A DNA stretch of 12,010 nt from Susulua sp964590995 (GTDB taxonomy: Bacteria > Omnitrophota > Gorgyraeia > Duberdicusellales > 4484-171). Shown piece by piece: positions 4,710 to 11,958 of the stretch. Position numbers and translations under genes: made by a program. Location of the stretch: positions 1 to 12,010 of the forward strand of contig CAZPYY010000031.1 in assembly GCA_964590995.1 (NCBI GenBank), read 5' to 3'. The notes below the pieces were generated by a model that worked only from the letters and a program-made list of their open reading frames with translations, had not been told where the DNA came from and made no database searches. The stretch's first letter is position 1. Every line of letters starts with the position of its first letter.

Positions 4710-5573
4710 ATGATTGAACAGGTTCAAAAAGACCACCTTACAGGATTTTTCTTAAGAGAGGCCTTAGATTCTTTTCTGAATAAGCTCATGGCTGAGGCTG
4801 ATTCTGATGGTAAGAGTTTTTCAATAGCCCTCATTGATTTAGATAAATTTAAAAGATATAATGATAAATTCGGTCATCTCTTTGGAGATGAAGTCTTAAA
4901 GTATGCAGCTGGAATCTTTCGGTTAACCTTTTATGGAGATCCGCGCTATTATTACCGTTACGGAGGCGACGAGTTCATCATAATATTCCCTGACACTGGG
5001 GCTCAAGAGGCTGGCCATTTTTTGCATCAATGTATCTATAATACCTTCCAACAACCATTTTTGTTTAAAAATAACTTTTACAAAATCACCATGAGTTTTG
5101 GTGTTGCTTCATACCCTCGCGATGGGAAGACAAGAGAGGAGTTAGTCAGGAAAGCTGACGAGGCGATGTATTATTCAAAGCGTACCGGCACTAATCAAGT
5201 TACTCTAGCTAGCAACCTCTCTCATTTAAAGATGTGGAAATGGACTATAATTCTCAGTGTTATAGCTAGCCTTGTTTTGGTTGGACTTATAACTTATAAA
5301 TTTACCTTCAAAACAATTATTAAGCCTACGGTGCGGGGGGTTAAGAATATAAAGATAGTTACTAAACCTGGCGACCTAGACCTAGTCATTCTAAAAAACG
5401 GAAGCTTATATGAAGGAAGGATCATCAAGGAAGCTGACGATATGGTAGTACTAAACCTATACATGGGAAAAGGCCAAGGCACCATGAGCTTTAAAAAATC
5501 AGAAATACTAAAGATAAAGTATGGCAGTGCCGGGCTACACGATGGGGAGATCAAACCATCCCAACCAGAATAA
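4710..5573 (+). CDS. GGDEF diguanylate cyclase with TM and SH3-like tail
   Basis: A 287-aa protein. Residues 8-165 are a GGDEF domain that begins with DHLTGFFLREAL, has D43-L-D45 for metal, and keeps an intact R-Y-GGDEF (GGDEF at 85-89). It should therefore make cyclic-di-GMP from two GTP. No RxxD inhibitory site precedes the motif. One membrane helix follows (about 178-197), then a small beta-rich region (about 224-271: LVILKNGSLYEGRI, then a lysine/isoleucine strand) like short SH3/Sm-like folds. The enzyme comes first and the possible sensor last, the reverse of most membrane cyclases. The start lies 26 bp after the distal tRNA repeat; the nearest Shine-Dalgarno (AAGAGGAA, 4689-4696) is 13 nt away, rather far. 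Before the insertions this gene probably followed tRNA-Met directly. Confidence 0.88.
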   Translation: MIEQVQKDHLTGFFLREALDSFLNKLMAEADSDGKSFSIALIDLDKFKRYNDKFGHLFGDEVLKYAAGIFRLTFYGDPRYYYRYGGDEFIIIFPDTGAQEAGHFLHQCIYNTFQQPFLFKNNFYKITMSFGVASYPRDGKTREELVRKADEAMYYSKRTGTNQVTLASNLSHLKMWKWTIILSVIASLVLVGLITYKFTFKTIIKPTVRGVKNIKIVTKPGDLDLVILKNGSLYEGRIIKEADDMVVLNLYMGKGQGTMSFKKSEILKIKYGSAGLHDGEIKPSQPE

Positions 5574-5605
5574 AATAACCCTTAAATACAAAAAGGAGGC
5601 CTAAG

Positions 5606-5875
5606 GTGGATATAGAAGTAAAGAAACCTAGCCAAGAAGAGTTAAAGAGTTTAGGCGTTGAGGCTTGGCCTGTTTGGGAGAAAGAAGCTAGCAGCTTTGA
5701 TTGGCATTATGATTCAAAAGAGGTCTGTTATTTTCTAGAAGGGGAGGTAGAGGTAGAAAAACCAGGCGGAGAAAGAGTAAGGATTGAAAAGGGGGATTTG
5801 GCGACCTTTCCTCAGGGGCTAAGCTGCAAGTGGCATATTAAAAGAAAAGTAAAGAAGCACTACAACTTCAGCTAG
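5606..5875 (+). CDS. Small single-domain cupin (DUF861/Cupin_3 type)
   Basis: An 89-aa protein starting at GTG 5606 behind AAAAGGAGG (5591-5599). It matches the Cupin_3 pattern: W-x-Y near residues 33-35, C-Y-F-L-E-G-E-V-E-V, then G-D-L-A-T-F-P-x-G-L-S-C-x-W and an ending K-H-Y. Members are small beta-barrels, often of unknown substrate; the classical cupin metal-binding histidines are mostly missing. It lies 32 bp after the GGDEF gene and could share its transcript. Family is clear, function is not. Confidence 0.8.
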   Translation: MDIEVKKPSQEELKSLGVEAWPVWEKEASSFDWHYDSKEVCYFLEGEVEVEKPGGERVRIEKGDLATFPQGLSCKWHIKRKVKKHYNFS

Positions 5876-5876
5876 A

Positions 5877-6044
5877 TTAAGCAGAAGTTGTTTTCTGTTT
5901 CTTACCTTTCCTTAAGAAATGTTTTGCACGCTGGGTAAGCTTCTCGTAAGGGATTTCCCCTTTTGAGCATCGTTTAGCTTCTCTACGAGCCTTTTTAGTC
6001 TTTTTCTTATGGATCTTTTTTAGTTCACGTTTTGGTCTTCCCAT
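5877..6044 (-). CDS. 55-aa very basic protein, conserved-looking
   Basis: A minus-strand frame from ATG at 6044 to TAA at 5877. It begins MGRPKRELKKIHKKKTKKAR and also contains the segment GEIPYEKLTQRAKHFLRKGK. About 40% of residues are Lys or Arg and there is one Cys. A Shine-Dalgarno GGGAG lies 5 nt upstream on that strand. It ends two bases from the cupin gene, tail to tail. The composition and the ordered second half suggest an RNA- or ribosome-binding small protein, but I cannot name a family. No other gene fits this stretch. Confidence 0.65.
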   Translation of the reverse strand: MGRPKRELKKIHKKKTKKARREAKRCSKGEIPYEKLTQRAKHFLRKGKKQKTTSA

Positions 6045-6051
6045 AGGGCTC

Positions 6052-6071
6052 CCTGCCTGCCGGCAGGCAGG
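6052..6071. repeat. 20-bp perfect palindrome (REP-like)
   Basis: CCTGCCTGCCGGCAGGCAGG is a perfect inverted repeat in the gap between two diverging genes. Its arms resemble the hairpin at 10109-10138, so it is probably one member of a dispersed palindrome family. Confidence 0.7.
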
Positions 6072-6082
6072 CTATACTCTAA

Positions 6083-6112
6083 AGATTATTTATAGAAAAC
6101 ACTTTTTGTCAA
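6083..6112 (-). promoter_or_regulatory. Possible promoter for the 55-aa gene
   Basis: On the minus strand a perfect TTGACA (6112-6107) is followed after 18 bp by TAATCT (6088-6083), a poor -10. Only the -35 is convincing. Confidence 0.35.
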
Positions 6113-6155
6113 GTTATTTCTCGGAAGCACTTGCTATTCTCGGATAAATATTTTG

Positions 6156-6184
6156 TTGCTTAAATCGACTTTTCTTCATATAAT
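6156..6184 (+). promoter_or_regulatory. Promoter for the DUF212 gene cluster
   Basis: TTGCTT (6156-6161), 17 bp, then a consensus TATAAT (6179-6184). The start would be near 6191, about three bases before the first ATG, so the transcript may be nearly leaderless. Confidence 0.65.
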
Positions 6185-6193
6185 AATAGCCTG

Positions 6194-6643
6194 ATGGATG
6201 GATTTTGGGAAGGAATAAGTACAAATAAGGCTTTCTGGGCGATAATTTTCAGTGCTATAGCTGCCCAGGGCCTAAAGATTATCTTGGGGGTAATAAAGGA
6301 AAGGAGATTTAACTTTTATTGGCTTCTCGGTACAGGGGGGATGCCGTCTACCCATAGTGCTGCTGTAGTATCCCTGGTTGTCTGTATTGGTAAAGAGCTG
6401 GGTAGCTCTTCGCCTTTTTTTGCCCTAAGTATACTCTTTGCTTTGATTACTATGTTTGATGCTCAGACTTGGCGGCGCTCTATAGGATTCCAAGCCAAGA
6501 TTCTTAATAAAATAATGGTGGACTTTCAGGAAGGAAAGAAAATCAGAGAAGATAGATTAAGAGAGTTAGTCGGACACACCCCGATAGAGGTTCTTATGGG
6601 TGCCCTTGTCGGAGTGGCTATTACTTTTATGCTTTACCGTTAG
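6194..6643 (+). CDS. DUF212 (divergent PAP2) membrane protein
   Basis: A 149-aa integral membrane protein of the DUF212 (YuiD-like) family, a divergent relative of PAP2 phosphatases. Diagnostic residues are present: GGMPSTHSA at 48-56, a M-F-D-A-Q segment in the middle with R-R-S-I-G-F-Q-A following, and GHTPIEV near the end before a last membrane helix. Hydrophobic stretches flank the first motif. The family's substrate is not established; a phosphate-ester or lipid phosphate role is a guess from homology. No Shine-Dalgarno precedes the ATG at 6194, in keeping with the promoter position. The next gene follows after 12 bp. Confidence 0.88.
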   Translation: MDGFWEGISTNKAFWAIIFSAIAAQGLKIILGVIKERRFNFYWLLGTGGMPSTHSAAVVSLVVCIGKELGSSSPFFALSILFALITMFDAQTWRRSIGFQAKILNKIMVDFQEGKKIREDRLRELVGHTPIEVLMGALVGVAITFMLYR

Positions 6644-6655
6644 AAAGGAGTTTTC

Positions 6656-7483
6656 ATGAAAAAAATACATATAGGTATTATAGTCGGCGGAATTATTGTA
6701 GCAATTATATTGGCTTTGAGCCTATCATCTAAGAGCGAAAAAGGCCAAGGCGCTATTTCGAAGATACCTTCCTTAGAGGATGCCGGAGATGCCTTTGGCA
6801 GCGGTAAACTTCTAGAAGCAAGGGCTCTCTATAAAAATGCAGTGGAGAATGTTACCGATGCGAACAAGCTAAAGAAGATTCAAGAAAGAGTAGAGGATAT
6901 AAGCATTAAACTTATCCTTTCACCAATTATAGATGAGTGCAGTACTGAGTATGTAGTCCAGCCTAGAGATGCTTTGGTAAAAATCGCCAGGAAGTTTGGC
7001 ACCACAGTAAATCTTATAAAGAGATCAAATAACTTATCCTCAGACACAATCCGGCCAAGCCAAAAGTTGAAGATAAACACCTGTAAGTTTTCTATAGTTG
7101 TAGACAAATCTCAAAATCTCCTTTTCTTAAAGAGAAAAGGCGAAGTTGTTAAGACATGTACTGTCTCTACCGGCAAAGATAATTCAACTCCTACCGGGAA
7201 TTTTTATATTGATAGAAATAAGCTTATAAAGCCTACTTGGTATAAGACTGGTGCGATTATCCCCCCAGATAGTCCAGATAATATTCTTGGTTCAAGGTGG
7301 ATGGGTTTAGGAGGAGTTGATGATGGCGGGGTAGAGATAGAGGGCTATGGCATCCACGGTACAACCAAACCCAATGATTTAGGAAAACAAATTACCTTGG
7401 GTTGTGTGAGGATGAAGAATGAAGACATAGAAGTTTTATTTGATATTGTTCCTGTTGGTACTGAAGTAATCATCATCGATTAA
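6656..7483 (+). CDS. LysM L,D-transpeptidase (YkuD)
   Basis: A 275-aa envelope protein. The N-terminal helix (residues 4-24) is a signal anchor. Residues 45-90 look like a short helical region, 98-140 are a LysM peptidoglycan-binding domain, and 145-275 are a YkuD catalytic domain. The active-site pattern is present: H234 in GIHG and the nucleophile C250 in LGCVRM, 16 residues apart. Such enzymes form 3-3 crosslinks in peptidoglycan or attach proteins to it, in the periplasm. Shine-Dalgarno AAAGGAG precedes the ATG. Its place before accA suggests a shared transcript for envelope growth, by position only. Confidence 0.92.
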   Translation: MKKIHIGIIVGGIIVAIILALSLSSKSEKGQGAISKIPSLEDAGDAFGSGKLLEARALYKNAVENVTDANKLKKIQERVEDISIKLILSPIIDECSTEYVVQPRDALVKIARKFGTTVNLIKRSNNLSSDTIRPSQKLKINTCKFSIVVDKSQNLLFLKRKGEVVKTCTVSTGKDNSTPTGNFYIDRNKLIKPTWYKTGAIIPPDSPDNILGSRWMGLGGVDDGGVEIEGYGIHGTTKPNDLGKQITLGCVRMKNEDIEVLFDIVPVGTEVIIID

Positions 7484-7502
7484 GATTGGAGCGGGAAAGC
7501 TT

Positions 7503-8456
7503 ATGATGCAGAGTTGGGATTTTGAAAAACCGATTATTGAGTTAGAGAGAAAGATAGAGGGGCTAAAAAAGTTCTCTGAAGACAAGGCTGTAGACCTCTC
7601 TTCAGAGATTATTGATTTAACCGAGAAGTTAAAGAATCTTAAAAAAGAGATTTACTCTAAGCTTTCCCCTTGGCAGAAAATTCAGATTTCTCGCCATCCT
7701 GAGCGACCAACCACTCTTGATTATATTGGTATGATAATGAGAGATTTTATCCCTTTAGCCGGGGATCGTCTCTTCGGAGAAGATAAAGCACTCTTAACTG
7801 GCTTTGCAATGTTGGGTCAAAGAAAGATTGCTGTTATCGGCCATCAGAAGGGTAAAGATACTAAAGAGAACATTGAGAGGAATTTTGGATGTGCTCATCC
7901 TGAAGGGTATCGCAAAGCAATGCGGATAATGCGTTTGGCCGAACGCTTCGATATGCCAGTTGTATGTCTTATCGATACTCCTGGTGCTTATCCTGGGGTT
8001 GGAGCTGAAGAACGGGGGCAAGCTCAGGCTATTGCTGAAAACATAAGAGACATGTTTTCTATAAAGGTACCGGTTTTAGTTACAGTTATTGGTGAAGGAG
8101 GCAGCGGAGGAGCCCTGGGCATTGGAGTAGGAGATAGGGTTTTAATTATGGAGTATGCTTATTATTCAGTAATATCTCCTGAAGGGTGCGCAGCTATCTT
8201 GTGGAAAGATGCATCCAAGAGAGAAGAGGCAGCAAAGGTTTTAAAACTAACTGCTCCCGATCTTCTTAAGATCGGTATAGTTGATGAAATCATTCCTGAG
8301 ACTGAAGGCGGGGCCCATAGAGGGCCAGAGCATTCAGCCCAGAATCTCAAAAGTGCGATCAATAAAAACCTAGATGAACTTTCAGGTCTTTCTGTAGAGA
8401 CGCTACTAGATCAGAGATACCAGAGGTATAGAAAGATGGGAATTTTTGATGGATGA
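7503..8456 (+). CDS. accA: Acetyl-CoA carboxylase carboxyltransferase subunit alpha
   Basis: The 317-aa product is full length for AccA. It starts with the usual helical region (E-L-E-x-K-I-E-x-L), followed by RHPERPTTLDYI, and has the crotonase-like core with DTPGAYPG, EGGSGGALGIG (oxyanion-hole glycines) and YSVISPEGCAAILWKD. With AccD it moves the carboxyl group from biotin-BCCP to acetyl-CoA, giving malonyl-CoA for fatty acid synthesis in the cytoplasm. The start may be ATG 7503 or ATG 7506; GGAG lies at 7488-7491. No accD is in this window. The stop overlaps the start of the PadR gene by 4 nt. Confidence 0.97.
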   Translation: MMQSWDFEKPIIELERKIEGLKKFSEDKAVDLSSEIIDLTEKLKNLKKEIYSKLSPWQKIQISRHPERPTTLDYIGMIMRDFIPLAGDRLFGEDKALLTGFAMLGQRKIAVIGHQKGKDTKENIERNFGCAHPEGYRKAMRIMRLAERFDMPVVCLIDTPGAYPGVGAEERGQAQAIAENIRDMFSIKVPVLVTVIGEGGSGGALGIGVGDRVLIMEYAYYSVISPEGCAAILWKDASKREEAAKVLKLTAPDLLKIGIVDEIIPETEGGAHRGPEHSAQNLKSAINKNLDELSGLSVETLLDQRYQRYRKMGIFDG

Positions 8457-8974
8457 ATATTCAGAAGTTAATAATCTTAGGTATTTTAAAAGAAGGCCCT
8501 AAACACGGCTACGAGATAAAAAAAATAATCAAAAAAGAATTAGGAATTTTTGCTTCTTTGGAAAATAAGTCTATTTATTACCCTCTTAAGATAATGGAAA
8601 AAGGGGGAGAGATAAAAAAGAACACCACTAAAGAAAGGGGTCGATTAGAACGACATGTTTACTCACTTACTGCTCGGGGCAATAAAGAATTCCTCAAGCT
8701 GGCCATGGAGGCTTTGCTTTCCCAGAAACGTCCTTTTATTGATATAGACATTCCCTTATACTTCTTGCCTTATCTAGAGAAGAAAAAGGTCTTTGCCCAC
8801 CTACGCCTAAAGAAAAGATTTTTGGAGAAAGTTAAGGGATGGCTGAGTGACAACCTTAAAGGGAAAGACGAATTCTCTCCCCACCAAAGGCTTCTCTTGA
8901 AGCACCACCTTAACCTCTTGAACGCAGAAGACAGTTTCGTTAACGAGGTTATCAAGCTCGTTAAAGACTATTAA
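8453..8974 (+). CDS. PadR-family transcriptional regulator
   Basis: A 173-aa protein with a PadR winged helix at the N-terminus: the opening L-I-I-L-G-I-L-K-E-G-P-K-H-G-Y-E-I is typical, then S-I-Y-Y-P-L-K-I-M-E-K-G-G and the wing RLERHVYSLTARG (about 63-75). The C-terminal part (about 100-173) is helical and probably serves dimerisation. It overlaps accA by ATGA, so the two are translationally coupled. PadR members usually repress a nearby gene in response to a small molecule; the target here is unknown, the accA operon being the simplest guess. A weak A+T hairpin followed by Ts lies just after it (8991-9008). Confidence 0.9.
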   Translation: MNIQKLIILGILKEGPKHGYEIKKIIKKELGIFASLENKSIYYPLKIMEKGGEIKKNTTKERGRLERHVYSLTARGNKEFLKLAMEALLSQKRPFIDIDIPLYFLPYLEKKKVFAHLRLKKRFLEKVKGWLSDNLKGKDEFSPHQRLLLKHHLNLLNAEDSFVNEVIKLVKDY

Positions 8975-9017
8975 AATAGGCACTTTTTGAGTAGTTCAAA
9001 GGTTTTTTGAGAGATAA

Positions 9018-9046
9018 TTGATATAAGCTATCTAAAATGGTAAAAT
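9018..9046 (+). promoter_or_regulatory. Promoter for pseudopilin operon
   Basis: TTGATA (9018-9023), 17 bp, TAAAAT (9041-9046). It is well placed upstream of the first pseudopilin gene with a leader of about 36 nt. Confidence 0.6.
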
Positions 9047-9088
9047 TTAATTAGGGGTTATAGGCACTGAATAAAAGGGGATAAATCT

Positions 9089-9508
9089 ATGCTAAGGAAA
9101 GAGAAAGCTTTTACTTTAATTGAAGTGATGATAGTCACCGGAATTTTAGTAGTGCTTTTGCCGGCCTTACTACAAAGTATTGTTGGCTATTCTATGCTCA
9201 ACGCTGCAACCAGAGACAGGGTTATCGCTACTGCAGATTGTCGTCTTATCGTTGAGCAGATCCGGAGTGTTTCTAAGACGGCATCAGCGCTCTCAGACAT
9301 TACAAGTGCTGACTGGACTAATTGGGCCGCTAACAATGGAGTCAATAATTTACCTGCAGAAGCGGTAGCTGTGACTTATACTGATTTAGATGGTAGCGGC
9401 GATCCTTTCGATGATGATCCTTTAGCAATCACAGTAACCGTTACTTGGCAGACTCAAGAAGGCAGAGTAGATAATATGAGTTTTTCTACCCTGGCTACAT
9501 TGTATTAA
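9089..9508 (+). CDS. Minor pseudopilin (PilV/GspI-like)
   Basis: A 139-aa protein with a type IV prepilin N-terminus: a short basic leader MLRKEKA, then FTLIEVMIV with the conserved Glu at position 5 after the cleavage point, and a helix of about 20 hydrophobic residues. Cleavage by PilD-type peptidase would fall after Ala, less usual than Gly. The rest is a short globular part with Asp-rich turns. Length and position as first of a pseudopilin operon suggest a minor subunit of a type II secretion system or type IV pilus. The specific member cannot be decided. Start at ATG 9089, 8 nt after GGGG. Confidence 0.85.
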   Translation: MLRKEKAFTLIEVMIVTGILVVLLPALLQSIVGYSMLNAATRDRVIATADCRLIVEQIRSVSKTASALSDITSADWTNWAANNGVNNLPAEAVAVTYTDLDGSGDPFDDDPLAITVTVTWQTQEGRVDNMSFSTLATLY

Positions 9509-9523
9509 ACAAGGAAGGACTTG

Positions 9524-10042
9524 ATGGAAAATAGAAGAAAAGGATTTACTCTTGTAGAGATATTAGTTTTGGTAGGCGTTCTTAGCATTATTGTCGGGTC
9601 TGTCCTGAGGGTGGCATCTAGTTGGCAGCGTTCCTGGAATATTGGTAAGGTGCAGATGGATGTTCAATCCCAGGCCCGTCGGGCAATGGGTGAAATAACC
9701 GAGGAGCTTAGCCAAACAAGTCAGGACAGAGTAAACATTAATGTTGCTGGGGATGTGATTACTTTTCAGCTCCCCAATGACGATTATGCCGGAGGTGCAT
9801 TTACCTGGGGGGATCAGATTCAATATTCCTTAATTGCCGGGCCAGCAGGCATTAGCCAGCTCCTACGTACTAACTTAAATACTAATCAGACAGAAGTTCT
9901 GGCCAGTTATATTAATGCAATGCAGTTTACTCTCACTAGCGGAGTAATTAGTATGCAGTTGACAGTAAATAAAACTCCTGAAGGAGGAGGAACCCCGGTA
10001 ACAATGCAATTGGATACTCAGGTGAGCTTAAGGAATTTGTAG
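9524..10042 (+). CDS. Minor pseudopilin (GspJ/PilW-like)
   Basis: A 172-aa prepilin-like protein. Leader MENRRKG is followed by FTLVEILVLVGVLSIIVGS, giving standard Gly/Phe cleavage and Glu5. A helical neck with S-Q-A-R-R-A-M-G-E-I-T-E-E-L-S (about 43-57) follows, typical of GspJ/PilW proteins, then a beta-rich C-terminal part. ATG 9524 fits AAGGAAGGA (9511-9519) better than the in-frame TTG at 9521. It lies 15 bp after the first pseudopilin and is followed 26 bp later by the start of a third gene. Confidence 0.88.
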   Translation: MENRRKGFTLVEILVLVGVLSIIVGSVLRVASSWQRSWNIGKVQMDVQSQARRAMGEITEELSQTSQDRVNINVAGDVITFQLPNDDYAGGAFTWGDQIQYSLIAGPAGISQLLRTNLNTNQTEVLASYINAMQFTLTSGVISMQLTVNKTPEGGGTPVTMQLDTQVSLRNL

Positions 10043-10054
10043 GGCTAGAGAATT

Positions 10055-10072
10055 GAGAGGTGAGTAGAATGA
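10055..10072 (+). other. Start of a third operon gene, split by the intron
   Basis: GAGAGGTGAG (10055-10064) is a good Shine-Dalgarno, followed at 10069 by ATGA, where the intron begins. After splicing, the last base of the window (A, 12010) would follow, giving ATG-AA, that is Met-Lys or Met-Asn, a common start for prepilins. The rest of the gene lies outside the window, so its identity is a guess from operon position. Confidence 0.5.
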
Positions 10073-10108
10073 GTGCGCCGAGTAAAGCGTATAAGTTCTC
10101 GCTGATGA

Positions 10109-10138
10109 CCTGTCTGCCGAAGCCTTGGCGTAGGCAGG
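10109..10138. repeat. REP-like hairpin inside intron domain I
   Basis: CCTGTCTGCC at 10109-10118 pairs with bases 10130-10138 (GTAGGCAGG, with two G-T pairs). It sits at the tip of a stem GCTGA/TTCAGC. Its arms resemble the palindrome at 6052-6071, which suggests a dispersed repeat inserted in a tolerant loop of the intron. Confidence 0.5.
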
Positions 10139-10598
10139 GAGTTCAGCTTGGGCAAAGGTTAGCCGCCAGCCCAAAACCAATTTCCACATTTAAGGAGGTA
10201 ACGAATTAAATGGTGCTGGAAGGAGGGAGATATCAGGATACAACGCAAGTGAAGGGATTGAGCCCCGAAATCCACCAACGTTTCGGAAGTCAACGCTGTT
10301 CATTTTGGCATAGACAGTACTCTGGCAACCGCAAAAGGCAAGGTTGTCAGAATCCGACGGGGTCTAAGACCGTATCAAGATATCAAAGAATTAATATGAA
10401 CTCGGGAGAGCCAATGTATTTCCTAAAAGAATGCGGTATCAAGCCTATAAATGGCAAGACACCGCAAGATATTATACATTGGCAGTCGGACTACTCCATA
10501 GTATCGATGAAGTCTTGTAATGGGGACGGAGAGAAGGGAGTAGCAGTAATGCCAGAGATACGAGGGAAACATCTGCCAAACGCAGAATTGGAGAACAG

Positions 10599-11909
10599 AT
10601 GAAAACAAAACTCCAATCTCTAACTCAGCGAGCCAAAGAAAATCACCAGAATAAGTTTACATCATTAGCTCACCTGCTAACAGAGGATTTTCTCAAAGGC
10701 TGTTTTTGGGAGCTTAAAAGGGATAAGGCTTCCGGAATAGACGGAGTAAGGGTTAAGGAATATGAGGTTAACTTAGAGGAGAAGCTTAAAGAGTTAGTAG
10801 TAAGGCTAAAAGCAAAGAAGTATAAGCCCCAGCCGGTCAGACGAGTCTACATACCAAAAATAGACGACAGTAAGCGAAGGCTGGGAATTCCCACAGTTGA
10901 GGACAAAATTGTCCAAATGGGAATTAAGAAAATCCTTGAAGCAATCTTTGAAGTTGACTTCATAGATGTATCTTACGGGTTTCGTCCTAACAGAAGTTGT
11001 CATACGGCATTGGATATGCTGAATAAGACAATAATGACCAAACCGATTAACTATGTAGTGGATATGGATATTAAACAATTCTTTGATACCATAGACCACC
11101 AGTGGTTAATGAAATGCTTAAGACAGAGAGTAAAAGACACAAGCTTATTGCGGTTAATTACCCGCTTCTTAAAAGCAGGAATAATGGAAGAAGGTAAACT
11201 CATCAAAGCAGACAAAGGCACACCGCAAGGCGGGGTATTAAGCCCTTTGCTTGCCAATATTTACCTTCACTACATATTAGACCTGTGGTTTGAAAGAAAA
11301 GTAAAGAGTAAGCTAAAAGGCTATGCTAAGCTTATCCGTTATGCCGACGACTTTGTAGTTTGCTTCCAAAGCGGCAAAGAGGCAAAGGAATTCGGTAAAG
11401 CCCTAAACATAAGGCTTAGTAAGTTTGGTCTTGAAGTCACTGAGAGCAAATCAAGAATAATAGAGTTTGGCAGATATGTCTGGCAGAAAGCACAGCGAGA
11501 AAACAGGAAAGCGGCAACATTTAACTTTTTAGGTTTTACTCACTATTGCGATAAGACCAGAAAAGGTAAATTTAAGTTAGGACGTAGAACAGCAAGAATA
11601 AAGTTCAGGCAAAAGATAATAGCTATGAATGAGTGGCTAAAGAAAGTCCGAAACCTAATAGAGCTGAAAGAGTGGTGGAAAGTGCTGAGAATGAAACTAT
11701 TTGGGCACTATCGCTACTATGGGATAAGCGGTAACATACGGGAATTAAGAAAATTCTACACCCAAGTATCCAAGCTCGCTTATAAGTGGATAAACAGGCG
11801 AAGCCAAAAGAAAAGTTACACCTATAAGCAATATTGCCGCTTTAAGAAATACAACCCATTGCCTGAACCGAAGATATATCACTTAACATATGCCCTGTCA
11901 TCGTATTAG
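10599..11909 (+). CDS. ltrA: Group II intron reverse transcriptase/maturase
   Basis: A 436-aa LtrA-type protein that helps the intron fold and splice and copies it into DNA during retrohoming. Reverse transcriptase blocks are in order: K-A-S-G-I-D-G at 43-49, R-R-V-Y-I-P-K, Y-G-F-R-P-N-R-S at 126-133, the V-D-M-D-I-K-Q-F-F block with the first catalytic Asp, GTPQGG (207-212) and the catalytic Y-A-D-D (248-251). A maturase (X) domain follows, including FLGFTHYC and H-Y-R-Y-Y-G. It ends without an HNH endonuclease domain, so insertion would have to use nicked or replicating DNA. Shine-Dalgarno GGAG is 5 nt before the ATG. All key residues are intact. The 130-aa frame at 10210-10602 upstream is part of the structured RNA, not a gene. 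Confidence 0.95.
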   Translation: MKTKLQSLTQRAKENHQNKFTSLAHLLTEDFLKGCFWELKRDKASGIDGVRVKEYEVNLEEKLKELVVRLKAKKYKPQPVRRVYIPKIDDSKRRLGIPTVEDKIVQMGIKKILEAIFEVDFIDVSYGFRPNRSCHTALDMLNKTIMTKPINYVVDMDIKQFFDTIDHQWLMKCLRQRVKDTSLLRLITRFLKAGIMEEGKLIKADKGTPQGGVLSPLLANIYLHYILDLWFERKVKSKLKGYAKLIRYADDFVVCFQSGKEAKEFGKALNIRLSKFGLEVTESKSRIIEFGRYVWQKAQRENRKAATFNFLGFTHYCDKTRKGKFKLGRRTARIKFRQKIIAMNEWLKKVRNLIELKEWWKVLRMKLFGHYRYYGISGNIRELRKFYTQVSKLAYKWINRRSQKKSYTYKQYCRFKKYNPLPEPKIYHLTYALSSY

Positions 11910-11925
11910 AGGAAGCATTATTGAG

Positions 11926-11958
11926 GAGCCGTGTGTGGGAAATCTGCAAGCACGGTTC
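11926..11958 (+). ncRNA. Group II intron domain V
   Basis: GAGCCGTG (11926-11933) pairs with CACGGTTC (11951-11958), with an inner stem and a GAAA-type loop between. The AGC catalytic triad is at 11927-11929. It starts 16 nt after the maturase stop. Domain VI follows to the branch point. Confidence 0.88.

Noticed and set aside
7355..7415. L,D-transpeptidase inactivated because the residue before Gly-Cys is Leu rather than His
   Set aside because: That position varies among active YkuD proteins; the catalytic Cys, the following V-R-M and the upstream H-G are intact.
8991..9010. Rho-independent terminator after the PadR gene
   Set aside because: The stem is only about five A+T-rich pairs, so it is too weak to list as a terminator.
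10318..10322. TACTC as EBS2, complementary to exon bases GAGTA at 10062-10066
   Set aside because: It lies 3' of the candidate EBS1, whereas EBS2 normally lies 5' of EBS1, and five bases match easily by chance.
10210..10602. 130-aa open frame before the maturase gene
   Set aside because: It lies wholly inside the intron's structured domains I-IV and shows no protein-like pattern.
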